Source: an uncultured Bacillota bacterium
GTDB taxonomy: Bacteria > Bacillota_I > Bacilli_A > RFN20 > CAG-826
Reading direction: 5' to 3'
Length of the DNA stretch: 64,000 bases
Assembly (NCBI GenBank): GCA_949289845.1
Contig: CASEPN010000001.1
Coordinates: forward strand, 1-64,000
Made by a program: the position numbers and the translations under genes. This document shows positions 16,301-23,657 of the stretch, piece by piece (position 1 is the stretch's first letter; every line of letters begins with the position of its first letter). The notes beneath the pieces were generated by a model that worked only from the letters and a program-made list of their open reading frames with translations, did no database searches and was not told where the DNA came from.

Positions 16301-16595
16301 CCTCGTTATGGCGGTCCACCTCTTCCTTGGCCCGCTCGAGCAAGGCCACGTTCTCCCGAAGGGCTTCAGGATTGCTCCTTGTGTTCTTGCACCAGGCGGG
16401 GAGGACCCCGTTCCTCTCCATGGTGCGGATCTCCTCGCGCTCCTTCTTCGTCGTCTCTACTAGAGGGAGATACTCGTGGAGGGCGATGAACCGGCGTTCC
16501 TTCAGCAAGGAACGGAGCGAGCCAGCCTTCCCCTCGATCTTGAGGAAGGTCTCGTTGTCGTTCCTGTACCTCGGGCCGAATAAACTAAGTGCCAT
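13398..16595 (-). CDS. UvrD/HelD-type helicase with inserted nuclease-like domain and zinc ribbons
   Basis: A 1065-residue superfamily 1A helicase. Walker A is AGAGAGKTT (near residue 145), Walker B DEYQD (near 540), and the late motifs AHASKGL and FYVALTRTKNRV are intact. Between motifs Ia and II there is an insert with YCPDFRI and WLEHFGI (near 340-360), which resembles PD-(D/E)XK nuclease inserts in HelD-like proteins. After the motor come topoisomerase-type C4 zinc ribbons (CPRCGF...C, CPAC...C, about 825-910) and a helical C-terminus that may be a winged helix. The -10 TATACT (16613-16618) leaves only a roughly 10-nt leader. A DNA repair or recombination role is likely; a defence role is possible. 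Confidence 0.85.
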   Translation of the reverse strand: MALSLFGPRYRNDNETFLKIEGKAGSLRSLLKERRFIALHEYLPLVETTKKEREEIRTMERNGVLPAWCKNTRSNPEALRENVALLERAKEEVDRHNEEFVKRSLEEEKDYLDQVLRPDDPNILLDEDQRKAVLREEDQTLVIAGAGAGKTTMLEAKCRYLIDKRGVDPNRILVLSFTRKATEELRARFRKMGIQSRITTFHSLGINLIHSADKRPMKVVTRGYLTDSIMKFMRDDLHDESLIHKISVFFASYLDVPFDPGKEKEHYEKMLAEGGQITMKSSLERYLEKYSASLEKKRITLQAERVRSNQECSIANFLYIHGVDYEYEATYPFRFIGSNKPYCPDFRIKQDGKEVWLEHFGIGEDGTSGLYTPEELEIYRRNVIDKIMLHRQHGTKLIYTWSAYKDGRSLITHLKEELRKADIRLEPRNSVEIYRQIASIAEDRYFIRLAVLLGDFILHFKRNGWPMERYGDLKASARKNKDERTLLFLDIAQQCHYAYESRLRQEGAIDFEDMINLATERLKTMEKNGEDIPYDWVLVDEYQDISLQRFNLIEGLRKVSHAKFLAVGDDWQSIFRFAGSDLSLFVDFKRRVGDGDVLYLRNTHRNSQELIDIAGDFVMRNPVQYQKSLVSKKRVVDPVILLSYDDSYSKEETPYHRLGLAVERALTEIHERRGDAGKTLLIGRYNFDGAKLGRLSDLFSFQDGKVKSVRYPDMEIDFMTAHASKGLGYDDVILINGKDDTLGFPSKIEDDPIIRLVRKETPEIEYGEERRLFYVALTRTKNRVYIVVPTHHPSKFVLELREQCTNIVFKGERLSPEGEATLSLKCPRCGFPLQRRKPRKGMEGTRLRSIYVCSNDPERCGFVTNDPLGGLLEIQKCPACESGYLLVKKSRTSDQRVLGCSNHKDDGTGCNFMIVDPRLDALEKISRDERTYEKTKLPLESLILLGLPVRKLIGLLRYAVAALGKARVPATLKEAAGFLKGLPRSSWKKNGLTRSKAYGYLYKENFEDIQRVLQMALNFGFLARMEIPGKERRLALGRAEPTEDRCREYFSKFLVRDRDYWKKRR

Positions 16596-16679
16596 AAGTC
16601 GGTCTTGGCGAAAGTATAGAATATTTGGCGCCTCGCAAACTATGTCGTCGGTATCAGTCCTGAAAGAGGAGGTTGTCGT

Positions 16680-17263
16680 ATGAAGAAAGCGGTCTTCCTC
16701 GGGCTCCTGCCCTTCCTTCTTGTTTCCTGCGGGCTTGAGGAGGCTTCGTCGAGCGTTTCCTCTCCTCCGGTTTCGTCAGAGCCCTCTTCCTCTTCCTCCT
16801 CATCCGTTTCTTCCGCCCCCTCTTCTTCCTTAAGTTCCTCCTCCTCATCCTCCAGGGGAAAGGGAAGCGACCTCCATAACCTCAGGGTATCCTGCGCGGT
16901 CATGAACAACAGGCACGGGAACGACGCCTATGACGAGGAAGGGGTGCCTGGCATGTGGTATCCGAACGTCATTTCCGACGGAAGCCCTGCGCACCGCTAC
17001 GAGGGTGACCACCGGGCGATGCGGCGAGGATCCTCTTCTACATGGCTCTCCGCTACCCGGAGCTCTCGCTTGTTGAAGGAACCACTCTCACTGGATGCGA
17101 GATGGGGAACCTCGACTCCCTCCTTCGCTGGAATGAGGAAGATCCAGTGGACGAGTTCGAAATGCAGAGGAACGGAAGAATCTACGAGTACCAAGGGAAC
17201 CGGAACCCGTTCGTGGACCATCCGGAGCTAGCGAAGACATTTTATGGGGAGGGACGGGCATGA
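16680..17263 (+). pseudogene. Decayed lipoprotein endonuclease I (EndA/Bsn family)
   Basis: The gene starts as a lipoprotein: MKKAVFLGLLPFLLVSC with a lipobox Cys near residue 17, then a Ser-rich linker. It then jumps straight into the second half of an endonuclease I domain (SDLHNLRVS, NNRHGNDAY). The first half, including the catalytic REHVWP-type motif of the family, is missing. Around 17019-17020 the frame shifts by one base: GDHRAM in the first frame continues as AARILFYMALRYPEL from 17021 in another, running to NRNPFVDHPEL and a stop at 17261-17263. AGAGGAGG at 16665-16672 is still a good ribosome-binding site. Both lesions together make a nuclease product unlikely. Confidence 0.8.
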
Positions 17264-19236
17264 TCCATGAGAAAGAGGGCAGGCTCATCTATGAGCGCGG
17301 GAGCGAGAGGGTCGTCTTAAGCGCCTACGGCATGGACGGCATTCGGGTAGAGGCCACGAACGGAAGCGATTATTTGAAAAATGAATGGCTTTTCGAGGGG
17401 ATATCTCCCTCCGTAGTCCGCACTTGGAAGGATGAGGATGACAAGAGATGGATTGAGAACGGACGAATTTGCGCGAGCATTACGGAGCTTGGCCAGATCC
17501 GTTTCTATAAGGGGGACAAGGTAGTTCTCGAGGAGATGTACCGTTCCTTCGACTTCGACCAGCCACGGGCATATGCGCTAAGGAAGGTCGCCCGCGAGTG
17601 GAAGGGAGAAAGGGGAGGCCTCTTCCGCCTCGTCGCAAGGTTCGAGGCGAGGGCGGAGGAGCGAATCTACGGGATGGGCCAGCATCAGACGGAGTTCCTT
17701 AATCTCAAGGGCGCCACCTTGGAGCTGGCGCAGAGGAATTCCCAGATCAGCGTTCCCTTCTATCTCTCCAATCTCGGCTATGGCTTCCTTTGGAACAACC
17801 CAGGGATCGGGGAGGTGTCCTTCGCGAAGAACGGTACTTCCTGGAGGATGGAAGGGACGAGGAAGCTGGACTACTGGGTCACCGTGGGAGACACCCCTCT
17901 GGAGATCCATGGGAACTTCATGGACCTCGTCGGGAGGCCTCCCGCCTTCCCGGAGGATCTGACAGGCTTCTGGCAGAGCAAGCTTCGCTATAGGACTGAG
18001 GAGGAAGTGCTTGAGGTCGCAAGGGAATACCATCGGAGGGAGATTCCCCTCTCTTGTATCGTCATCGACTTCTTCCATTGGCCGCGGCAAGGAGAATGGA
18101 AGTTCGACCCGGTCTACTGGCCTGACCCTAAGGGCATGGCGGAGGAACTGGAGTCTCTCGGGGTGCGCCCGATGGTGTCCATCTGGCCGACCGTGGACAA
18201 GAAGAGCGAGAACTTCGCCCTTATGGCAGAGCAGGGGATGCTGATCTCCCTCGATCGCGGCTCCCAGGCCTACGACTACCAGGGCGATTGCATGATCGCC
18301 GACTTCACGAGCGAGCGGACCAAGGGGTTCGTCTTCTCCAAGGCCAAGGGTGGATACTGGGACAAGGGGATCCGTCTCTTCTGGCTCGACCAGGCGGAAC
18401 CTGAGTTCACTTGCTATGACTTCGATAACTACCGCGGGAGCCTTGGCTCCTGGCTGGAATGCGGGAACGTCTATCCTGTTCATTACCTGAAGGCTTTTTA
18501 TGAGGGGTCTAAGAAGAACGGGTTGGACAAGCCCGTGTCCCTGATTCGTTCCGCCTGGCTTGGGAGCCAGAGGTACGGCGGCCTCGTCTGGAGCGGGGAC
18601 ACCGCGGGGACGTTCGCCTCGATGAAAGACCAGCTTGCCGGAGGGCTTTCGATGGGAATCGCAGGAATCCCCTGGTGGACCGCCGACATAGGAGGCTTTT
18701 CCGGCTATCCCGAGGATCCCTTGTGGAGGGAGCTCCTGGTCCGTTGGTTCGAGTGGGCGGTCTTCTCTCCTGTCCTTCGCCTTCATGGGGACCGCCAGCC
18801 TTCCTCCATCCCTCCCTTGGACGAGCGAAACTGGGGAGGCGGTTTCTGCAGGACAGGGCTTCCTAACGAAATCTGGAGTTTCGGCGAGGAAACATATGGG
18901 GTTTTGAAAGACCTTATCTTCTTAAGGGAGAAGATCCGTCCTTACGTTTCCTCCCTCTTCGAAGAAAGCGAAAGGACCGGGATTCCCTTGATGAGGCCCT
19001 TGTTCCTCCATTACCCAGATGATCCTGAGTGCTGGGAAAGGGAGGACGAGTATCTCTTCGGCAGGAAGTACCTGGTCGCGCCTATCCTTGAGGCTGGGGC
19101 TAGGAAGAGGGAGGTGTACCTTCCCTCAGGCCGCTGGAGGGATATCAGGGACGGCTCCATCCACGAGGGGGCTTCCCGGATCGAGGCGGACGCGCCTCTC
19201 TCCTCTATACCTGTCTACGAGCTCCTCGAGGACTAG
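17260..19236 (+). CDS. Glycoside hydrolase family 31 alpha-glycosidase
   Basis: A 658-residue cytoplasmic GH31 enzyme, which releases alpha-linked glucose or xylose from oligosaccharides by a retaining mechanism. The nucleophile is Asp377 in WLDQAEPEF and the acid/base is Asp447 in WSGDTAGTF. The N-terminal beta-sandwich carries YGMGQHQTEFLNLKG, and RLHGDRQP follows the barrel. Length and motifs fit a complete enzyme. Its ATG overlaps the stop of the decayed endonuclease gene (ATGA), so it now sits behind a broken gene. Alpha-glucosidase and alpha-xylosidase activity cannot be told apart here. Confidence 0.9.
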   Translation: MIHEKEGRLIYERGSERVVLSAYGMDGIRVEATNGSDYLKNEWLFEGISPSVVRTWKDEDDKRWIENGRICASITELGQIRFYKGDKVVLEEMYRSFDFDQPRAYALRKVAREWKGERGGLFRLVARFEARAEERIYGMGQHQTEFLNLKGATLELAQRNSQISVPFYLSNLGYGFLWNNPGIGEVSFAKNGTSWRMEGTRKLDYWVTVGDTPLEIHGNFMDLVGRPPAFPEDLTGFWQSKLRYRTEEEVLEVAREYHRREIPLSCIVIDFFHWPRQGEWKFDPVYWPDPKGMAEELESLGVRPMVSIWPTVDKKSENFALMAEQGMLISLDRGSQAYDYQGDCMIADFTSERTKGFVFSKAKGGYWDKGIRLFWLDQAEPEFTCYDFDNYRGSLGSWLECGNVYPVHYLKAFYEGSKKNGLDKPVSLIRSAWLGSQRYGGLVWSGDTAGTFASMKDQLAGGLSMGIAGIPWWTADIGGFSGYPEDPLWRELLVRWFEWAVFSPVLRLHGDRQPSSIPPLDERNWGGGFCRTGLPNEIWSFGEETYGVLKDLIFLREKIRPYVSSLFEESERTGIPLMRPLFLHYPDDPECWEREDEYLFGRKYLVAPILEAGARKREVYLPSGRWRDIRDGSIHEGASRIEADAPLSSIPVYELLED

Positions 19237-19242
19237 GCCTCG

Positions 19243-20004
19243 CTAGATGAACAAGGGGCAAGGAGAGCTTTCCTCCACCTCGCCCTTCTTGTAGCGCCTT
19301 CCCTTCAGCGCCTCGGCAAGCCCCTTCTTCCGGAAGGAGTCCTGGAGAGGGCGGAGGATTTCCGCCTCGCTCCTCATGATTTCCTCTCCAAGGGAGATGA
19401 GGAAGCCGTCGTAGTCCCCTCCGATCGCTGCGAGGAAGGCGCGGTAGGCCCTGCAAAGGATCCGGGAGCCAAGGGCGAGGAGGTCGTCCTGGAGCGAAAG
19501 GTAGCTGTAGCGGATCGCGACCACAGGCGAGAGTACCGCCTGCTCCCCGAGATAGCCTCCCTCTCCGCTTACCCCGGGAATTTGCTCGCCCGTCTCTTCG
19601 CGAAGGATTCTCCTTATTGATTCCGAGGCAATTTCCATGAACAAGGAGCCGCATGCCTTCCCGATTCGCCTGGCGAGCATGCATCCCTCCTGGACCAAGG
19701 AAAGGTGGATTCTGTCCTTTCCAGGGGCGAAGGATGCCGCCAGGGCAAGGCCGTGTCCGGGGAGAGGGAAGAGGTTCTTGTCTCTGGCTAAAAGGAGGGG
19801 AGATGGCAGAAAGGTGGTCCTCCCGAGGTAGAGCCTCGCGCTGAACCTCTCTCCGAGAACTTCCTTGAACGCGGGCGGGAGCGCGCTTTCCATCTCTCCC
19901 GGGAAGGCGTCGCCGTTCCTGTCGATGGCATGGTTCCGGCGGCTCGGGTACTCGAGCATGAGTCGGCGGAGCAGTCCGGCGAGCTCTGTGTATGAAGTTT
20001 TCAT
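19243..20004 (-). CDS. Hypothetical protein, 253 aa
   Basis: I do not recognise a family with confidence. The protein is soluble, begins with a helical segment (MKTSYTELAGLLRRLM), and has a beta-rich core ending in DRIHLSLVQEG that faintly resembles the N-terminal domain of McrB-like proteins, followed by an alpha-helical half and a charged tail. It is monocistronic and convergent with the GH31 gene (6-bp gap). Its upstream region is the AT-rich 20005-20276 segment with several TTTC...GAAA palindromes, which may regulate it. Confidence 0.65.
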   Translation of the reverse strand: MKTSYTELAGLLRRLMLEYPSRRNHAIDRNGDAFPGEMESALPPAFKEVLGERFSARLYLGRTTFLPSPLLLARDKNLFPLPGHGLALAASFAPGKDRIHLSLVQEGCMLARRIGKACGSLFMEIASESIRRILREETGEQIPGVSGEGGYLGEQAVLSPVVAIRYSYLSLQDDLLALGSRILCRAYRAFLAAIGGDYDGFLISLGEEIMRSEAEILRPLQDSFRKKGLAEALKGRRYKKGEVEESSPCPLFI

Positions 20005-20132
20005 GTCGGGATTCTTTCAGCATGTCCCACTTACTTCTCTCATTGTTTCAGCGGGGATTCGATGTAAGGGGATTCATGCACGTCTTAGCCAATTGGTGTC
20101 TTACAAACCTATTGCGGTAAGGAAGGGGAATC

Positions 20133-20215
20133 TTTCGAAAACATTCGAAACTTACAGGACCTTTATAAAACTTTCATGTGAAAGTAACGTAAATTCGAGA
20201 CGTTGTTTCATGAAA
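20133..20215. promoter_or_regulatory. Cluster of TTTC/GAAA palindromes in AT-rich intergenic region
   Basis: The 272-bp gap 20005-20276 is clearly AT-richer than its surroundings. It holds TTTCGAA-AACA-TTCGAAA (20133-20150), CTTTCATGTGAAAG (20171-20184) and TTTCATGAAA (20206-20215). All are perfect inverted repeats built on TTTC...GAAA. They look like operators for one regulator acting on the divergent genes at 20004 and 20277. The regulator is unknown. Confidence 0.5.
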
Positions 20216-20263
20216 ATGTAATTTCCATTGATGTGCGCAAGTTCTTCCGGGTCATCTGATCCC

Positions 20264-20269
20264 TATAAT
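20264..20269 (+). promoter_or_regulatory. -10 box of leaderless Nudix gene
   Basis: TATAAT ends 7 nt before the ATG at 20277, with no ribosome-binding site. The 16-mer TATAATTCCGTCGATG recurs exactly at the ispD start on the other strand. Confidence 0.65.
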
Positions 20270-20276
20270 TCCGTCG

Positions 20277-20672
20277 ATGAAAGCAATTCAAGTCGTGTGT
20301 GCAGTTCTCCGCATGGGGGACAAGGTGCTCGCTGTTGAGAGGGGCTATGGCGAGTTCAAGGGAGGCTGGGAGTTCCCAGGGGGCAAGATCGAGCAAGGGG
20401 AGACTCCGGAGGTTGCGATCAAAAGAGAAATCGACGAGGAACTTGGCATAAAGATTGAGATCGAGAGGAGGCTTGGCCGTATCGAGCACGACTATCCTTC
20501 CTTCCACCTTTCGATGGACTGCTTCCTCGCCCGGCCTCTAGGCGATCCAACGTATCGGGAGGCTGAGGACCACCGCTTCCTGAGAGTCGATGAGTTTGAC
20601 TCGGTGAACTTCCTTCCCGCGGACAGGAAGGTTCTTCCATTGATTGCGTCCGCCCTGAGGGAGGGCGCATAG
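20277..20672 (+). CDS. mutT: MutT-like Nudix hydrolase
   Basis: A 131-residue Nudix protein. The Nudix box runs from GGKIEQGE to REIDEELGI (about residues 36-58), with the metal-binding Glu residues in place. Size, the GEFKGGWEFPGG lead-in and the C-terminal DHRFLRVDEF segment match MutT-type 8-oxo-dGTP diphosphatases, which clean the nucleotide pool. The start follows a -10 box by 7 nt, predicting a leaderless message. It ends at a bidirectional hairpin shared with the tRNA operon. Confidence 0.88.
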   Translation: MKAIQVVCAVLRMGDKVLAVERGYGEFKGGWEFPGGKIEQGETPEVAIKREIDEELGIKIEIERRLGRIEHDYPSFHLSMDCFLARPLGDPTYREAEDHRFLRVDEFDSVNFLPADRKVLPLIASALREGA

Positions 20673-20677
20673 GAAAA

Positions 20678-20700
20678 GGGCCGCCGAAGCGGCCCTTCTG
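20678..20700. terminator. Bidirectional terminator between Nudix gene and tRNA operon
   Basis: GGGCCGC and GCGGCCC arms (20678-20684, 20689-20695) pair around a short loop. On the minus strand the stem is followed by TTTTCC, so it best terminates the tRNA operon; on the plus strand the tail is TTCTGCTT. Confidence 0.75.
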
Positions 20701-20705
20701 CTTCC

Positions 20706-20788
20706 TGGTGCCCGGGGCCGGGCTCGAACCGGCACGGTCGCCCGGGGGATTTTAAGTCCCCTGCGTCTACCTGTTCCGCCACCCGGGC
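20706..20788 (-). tRNA. tRNA-Leu(UAA)
   Basis: Minus-strand tRNA with GCCCGGG acceptor arm, long variable arm, anticodon TAA and encoded CCA. Last gene of the five-tRNA operon. Confidence 0.95.
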
Positions 20789-20833
20789 GAGCGGGGGAAT
20801 GATAGCGCGCCTCGCCTTTCGGAGAAAGAAAAC

Positions 20834-20851
20834 GCCGGCCCTCGGGCCGGC
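20834..20851 (-). terminator. Hairpin between tRNA-Lys and tRNA-Leu
   Basis: GCCGGCC and GGCCGGC arms with a GTTTTCTTT tail on the minus strand. This may partly terminate the operon before the last tRNA, or act as a processing element. Confidence 0.6.
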
Positions 20852-20863
20852 TTCGATTCAAGA

Positions 20864-20939
20864 TGGTCCCCCGTGACGGTTTCGAACCGTCGACCCCTTG
20901 ATTAAAAGTCAAGTGCTCTACCGCTGAGCTAACGGAGGA
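20864..20939 (-). tRNA. tRNA-Lys(UUU)
   Basis: Cloverleaf with anticodon TTT in ACTTTTAAT, T-loop GGTTCGAAA and encoded CCA. Confidence 0.95.
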
Positions 20940-20940
20940 T

Positions 20941-21015
20941 TGGCTGGGGTGGCTGGAATCGGACCAGCGCATCAGGGAGTCAAAGTCCCTTGCCTTACCT
21001 CTTGGCTACACCCCA
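20941..21015 (-). tRNA. tRNA-Gln(UUG)
   Basis: Begins TGGGGTGTAGCCAAG; anticodon TTG in ACTTTGACT; T-loop GGTCCGATTCC; CCA encoded. Confidence 0.95.
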
Positions 21016-21021
21016 AGGGGG

Positions 21022-21107
21022 TGGTGGGCGAAGATGGATTTGAACCACCGAACCCGAAGGAGCTGATTTACAGTCAGCCGCGTTTGGCCACTTCGCTATT
21101 CGCCCAC
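21022..21107 (-). tRNA. tRNA-Tyr(GUA)
   Basis: Class II tRNA with long variable arm, anticodon GTA in ACTGTAAAT, acceptor GTGGGCG/CGCCCAC and encoded CCA. Confidence 0.95.
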
Positions 21108-21131
21108 TTGTGCCGCACGTCGTCCGCTAGG

Positions 21132-21206
21132 TGGTGGATGCTGTGGGTTTCGAACCCACGACCCCCGCCTTGTAAGGGCGATGCTCTCCCGCTGAGCTAA
21201 GCATCC
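21132..21206 (-). tRNA. tRNA-Val(UAC)
   Basis: Begins GGATGCTTAGCTCAG; anticodon TAC in CTTACAAG; CCA encoded. First gene of the five-tRNA operon. Confidence 0.95.
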
Positions 21207-21237
21207 GTCGAGAGTGCCCCGCCAGACGTGCGGCGTG

Positions 21238-21266
21238 AATATAGCACCGGGACAAGGATGGGTCAA
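21238..21266 (-). promoter_or_regulatory. Promoter of the Val-Tyr-Gln-Lys-Leu tRNA operon
   Basis: On the minus strand: TTGACC (21261-21266), 17-nt spacer, TATATT (21238-21243). This is a close match to the housekeeping sigma consensus, about 30 bp upstream of tRNA-Val. Confidence 0.8.
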
Positions 21267-21280
21267 CGCGGATTTCCATA

Positions 21281-21304
21281 AGGAAAGCGGGCCGGGCGGC
21301 CCGC
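21281..21304 (-). terminator. pgi terminator
   Basis: GCGGGCC-GCCC-GGCCCGC followed by TTTCCTTA on the minus strand, just after the pgi stop. Confidence 0.8.
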
Positions 21305-21307
21305 TTA

Positions 21308-22594
21308 TCAGAACCCCGGCTTCCCGAGGAGGCGGAACATGTTCCTCTTGTACACCTCGACCCCGGGCTGGTCGAACGGGTTGACCCCGTTCAGATAGGC
21401 GCTCATCGCGCAGGCTTTCTCAAAGAAGTAGAAGAGGTAGCCGAGCGAGTAGGCGTCCATCCTCTCCATCTCGAGAACGATGTTGGGGATGCCGGCTCCT
21501 TCCGCATGGGCCTCGAGGACGCCCCGAAAGGCGCGCTCCTGGACGAAGGAGAGGGGCTTCCCTGCAAGGTAGTTGAGACCGTCGAGGTCGTCCTTGTCCC
21601 CGGGGATCGGGAGGTCTTCCTCCGGCTTTTCAAGGTGAAGGATCGTCTCGAAGAAGATCTGGGAGCCTTCCTGGATGAACTGCCCGAGGGAGTGGAGGTC
21701 GGTGGAGAAGCAGGCGGAGGCGGGGAAGAGGGACTTCCCTTCCTTGCCCTCGCTTTCGCCGAAGAGCTGCTTCCACCACTCGGTGAGCTGGACGAGGGTC
21801 GGGAGATAGGTGCAGAAGAGCTCGACCTTCTTGCCCTTCTCATAGAGGTGGTGGCGGCAGACGGCGTACTTATAGGCCTCGTTCTTCGTGACGTCGGGCT
21901 CGCGATATTCTTTGGCGGCGTCCTTGCTTCCGTTGAGAAGGGCCATCACATCGATTCCCATGGCGGCCATCGGGAGGAGCCCTACCGCGGTCTGGACGGA
22001 ATAGCGCCCGCCGATGTCCCCGGGGAGGACGAAGGTCTCGTAGCCTTCCTGCCTGCTGAGGGTGAGGAGGGCGCCTTTCTTCCCGTCCGTGGTGGCGACG
22101 ATCGCCTTTCTCGCCGCTTCCTTCCCGTCCCGTTCCTCGAGGAGGTTCCTGAGGAGGCGGAAGGAAAGCGCGGTCTCTGTGGTTGTGCCGGACTTGGAGA
22201 TGACGTTCACGCAGAACTTCTTGTCCTTGAGGTAGGCCAGCGCCCTGCTGATGTAGGTCGGGTCGAAGGTCTCGCCGAGCCAGAGGACGTCGATCCCTTT
22301 CTTCGGGAGGGTCCCGGTCAAGGCCTCGATCGCCGCGCGAGCCCCGAGGTAGGAGCCGCCGATGCCGCAGACGACGAGGACCTCGTAGTTCTCCCTCAGG
22401 CGCTTCCCGGTCTCGATGAGGCGGGGGAGCTCCTCGCTTTTCAGATACTCATCGGCCTGGTCGACCCAGCCGAGGAAGTCGGACCCCTTCCCGGTCCTTT
22501 CCTTGATGGAGCGGTCGATCCTCGCGACCTCCTCCTTGTAGGAGGCGAAGTCAATCGCCTCGCCGATATGTTCGAGATTCGTGCGGATCATCAT
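21308..22594 (-). CDS. pgi: Glucose-6-phosphate isomerase
   Basis: A 428-residue phosphoglucose isomerase that interconverts glucose-6-phosphate and fructose-6-phosphate in glycolysis. The sugar-isomerase signatures GIGGSYLGARAAIEAL (near residue 80) and GDIGGRYSVQTAVGLLP (near 195) are present, along with the catalytic-region SKSGTTTE. The length fits the compact Bacillota/Mollicutes form, not the 550-residue proteobacterial type. AAAGGAGG lies 6-10 nt upstream of the double ATG. Monocistronic with its own terminator. Confidence 0.97.
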   Translation of the reverse strand: MMIRTNLEHIGEAIDFASYKEEVARIDRSIKERTGKGSDFLGWVDQADEYLKSEELPRLIETGKRLRENYEVLVVCGIGGSYLGARAAIEALTGTLPKKGIDVLWLGETFDPTYISRALAYLKDKKFCVNVISKSGTTTETALSFRLLRNLLEERDGKEAARKAIVATTDGKKGALLTLSRQEGYETFVLPGDIGGRYSVQTAVGLLPMAAMGIDVMALLNGSKDAAKEYREPDVTKNEAYKYAVCRHHLYEKGKKVELFCTYLPTLVQLTEWWKQLFGESEGKEGKSLFPASACFSTDLHSLGQFIQEGSQIFFETILHLEKPEEDLPIPGDKDDLDGLNYLAGKPLSFVQERAFRGVLEAHAEGAGIPNIVLEMERMDAYSLGYLFYFFEKACAMSAYLNGVNPFDQPGVEVYKRNMFRLLGKPGF

Positions 22595-22637
22595 GCCGAA
22601 GTCCTCCTTTAGGGCCTTGCCTTGGAAAGATTACCCC

Positions 22638-22988
22638 TTATCGCTCCTCTCCGCACCAACGGCGAAGAGCGTTCTCGAGGCCGTCGAAGGAGATGTCCCT
22701 TTCCTTAGGAAGGGAGCGGGGGAGGGGAGTCCTCCTTTCCTCCTGGGTGAGCGCCCTCATGGAGACGCGGAGGCCGCCCTTCTCCTCGTCCTTCTCGATG
22801 ACCTTCGCCTTGTAGAGGGCGCCGATCTGGATGAAGTCGTGGAAGGGACGGCGCTCGTGCCTCGGCATCTCCTTCCGGTGGAGGAGCCCGGTGACCCCGT
22901 CCTCGAAAAGGAGGAGCGCGTAGGTTTCTTTCTTCTTGATGGCGGTGCCGACGAGGATGTCGCCGACCTTGATGTCCGAGAAGCTCAT
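22638..22988 (-). CDS. S1-domain RNA-binding protein (CvfD/GSP13-like)
   Basis: A 116-residue protein with one S1 OB-fold near the N-terminus: KVGDILVGTA, VTGLLHRKEM and VIEKDEEKGGLRVSMRAL. Such small S1 proteins (B. subtilis YugI, pneumococcal CvfD) bind ribosomes or mRNA and affect stress responses. The start at 22988 overlaps the ispD stop by 4 nt (ATGA), so the two are translationally coupled. The C-terminal 35 residues are charged and not family-specific. Confidence 0.85.
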   Translation of the reverse strand: MSFSDIKVGDILVGTAIKKKETYALLLFEDGVTGLLHRKEMPRHERRPFHDFIQIGALYKAKVIEKDEEKGGLRVSMRALTQEERRTPLPRSLPKERDISFDGLENALRRWCGEER

Positions 22989-23641
22989 CGGATGTCCTCC
23001 TTCCTCGTGATCTTGCGGTGGAGGGGGCTTCCTTCCACGATTCCTAGCTTCCCATGCTCCTTCAGGAACAGGGAGCCTTCGTCCGTAAGTCGGGTCCTTC
23101 GGAGGCCGGCCCTTGCTTCCGCCTGGAAGAGGAGGCGGGACTTGAAGCATTGGGGGGTCTGGACGATGCGGACTCTTTGACGATCGAGGTAGCCGGAGAC
23201 TTCCCCTCCTTCTCCTAGCAGAAGGGCGCTTTCCTCAAGAGGGAGCACGGGCACGGCCCCTCCTTTTTCCTTGGTCTCCTCAAGGAGCCGGTCGAGGACG
23301 GATAAGTCTTCCAAAGGCCTTGCCGCGTCATGGAGGAGGATCATCCCTTCCGGGTCTTCCCGGTAGGCCTCCTGGACCGCGTTCCAGGCGCTTTCCGCGC
23401 GGACGGGCCCTCCTTCAAGAATCGTGATGGAAACGGGGAGGGAAGAGGTCTCCTCCTTCACCCTTTCCTTGTCCTCCGAGGGGATGACGAGCAGGAAGGA
23501 GGCGCACTTTCCCCAACGGATAGCGGCCTTCAGCGAATGGAGGTAAAGAGGCTCCCCTCCATAGGGGGCGAACTGCTTCTTCCCGCCGAAACGGCGTCCT
23601 TCTCCGCCCATGAGGAGGGCGAAAGCTACCCGCGCTTCCAT
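22985..23641 (-). CDS. ispD: 2-C-methyl-D-erythritol 4-phosphate cytidylyltransferase
   Basis: A 218-residue nucleotidyltransferase. LLMGGEGRRFGGKKQFAP is the nucleotide-binding loop, and LLHDAARP plus QRVRIVQTPQCF are IspD family motifs. IspD converts MEP and CTP to CDP-ME in the non-mevalonate isoprenoid pathway; distant TarI-type cytidylyltransferases share this fold, so a ribitol- or glycerol-phosphate role is possible. The ATG at 23641 has TATAAT (23649-23654) 7 nt upstream and no Shine-Dalgarno, so the message is probably leaderless. The same 16-mer start region occurs at the Nudix gene. Confidence 0.85.
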   Translation of the reverse strand: MEARVAFALLMGGEGRRFGGKKQFAPYGGEPLYLHSLKAAIRWGKCASFLLVIPSEDKERVKEETSSLPVSITILEGGPVRAESAWNAVQEAYREDPEGMILLHDAARPLEDLSVLDRLLEETKEKGGAVPVLPLEESALLLGEGGEVSGYLDRQRVRIVQTPQCFKSRLLFQAEARAGLRRTRLTDEGSLFLKEHGKLGIVEGSPLHRKITRKEDIR

Positions 23642-23657
23642 CGACGGAATTATAGAC

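Noticed and set aside
16747-16860. Ser-codon repeat as a microsatellite or CRISPR-like repeat
   Set aside because: The TCC/TCT runs encode a Ser-rich linker behind a lipobox, common in lipoproteins; there is no spacer-repeat structure.
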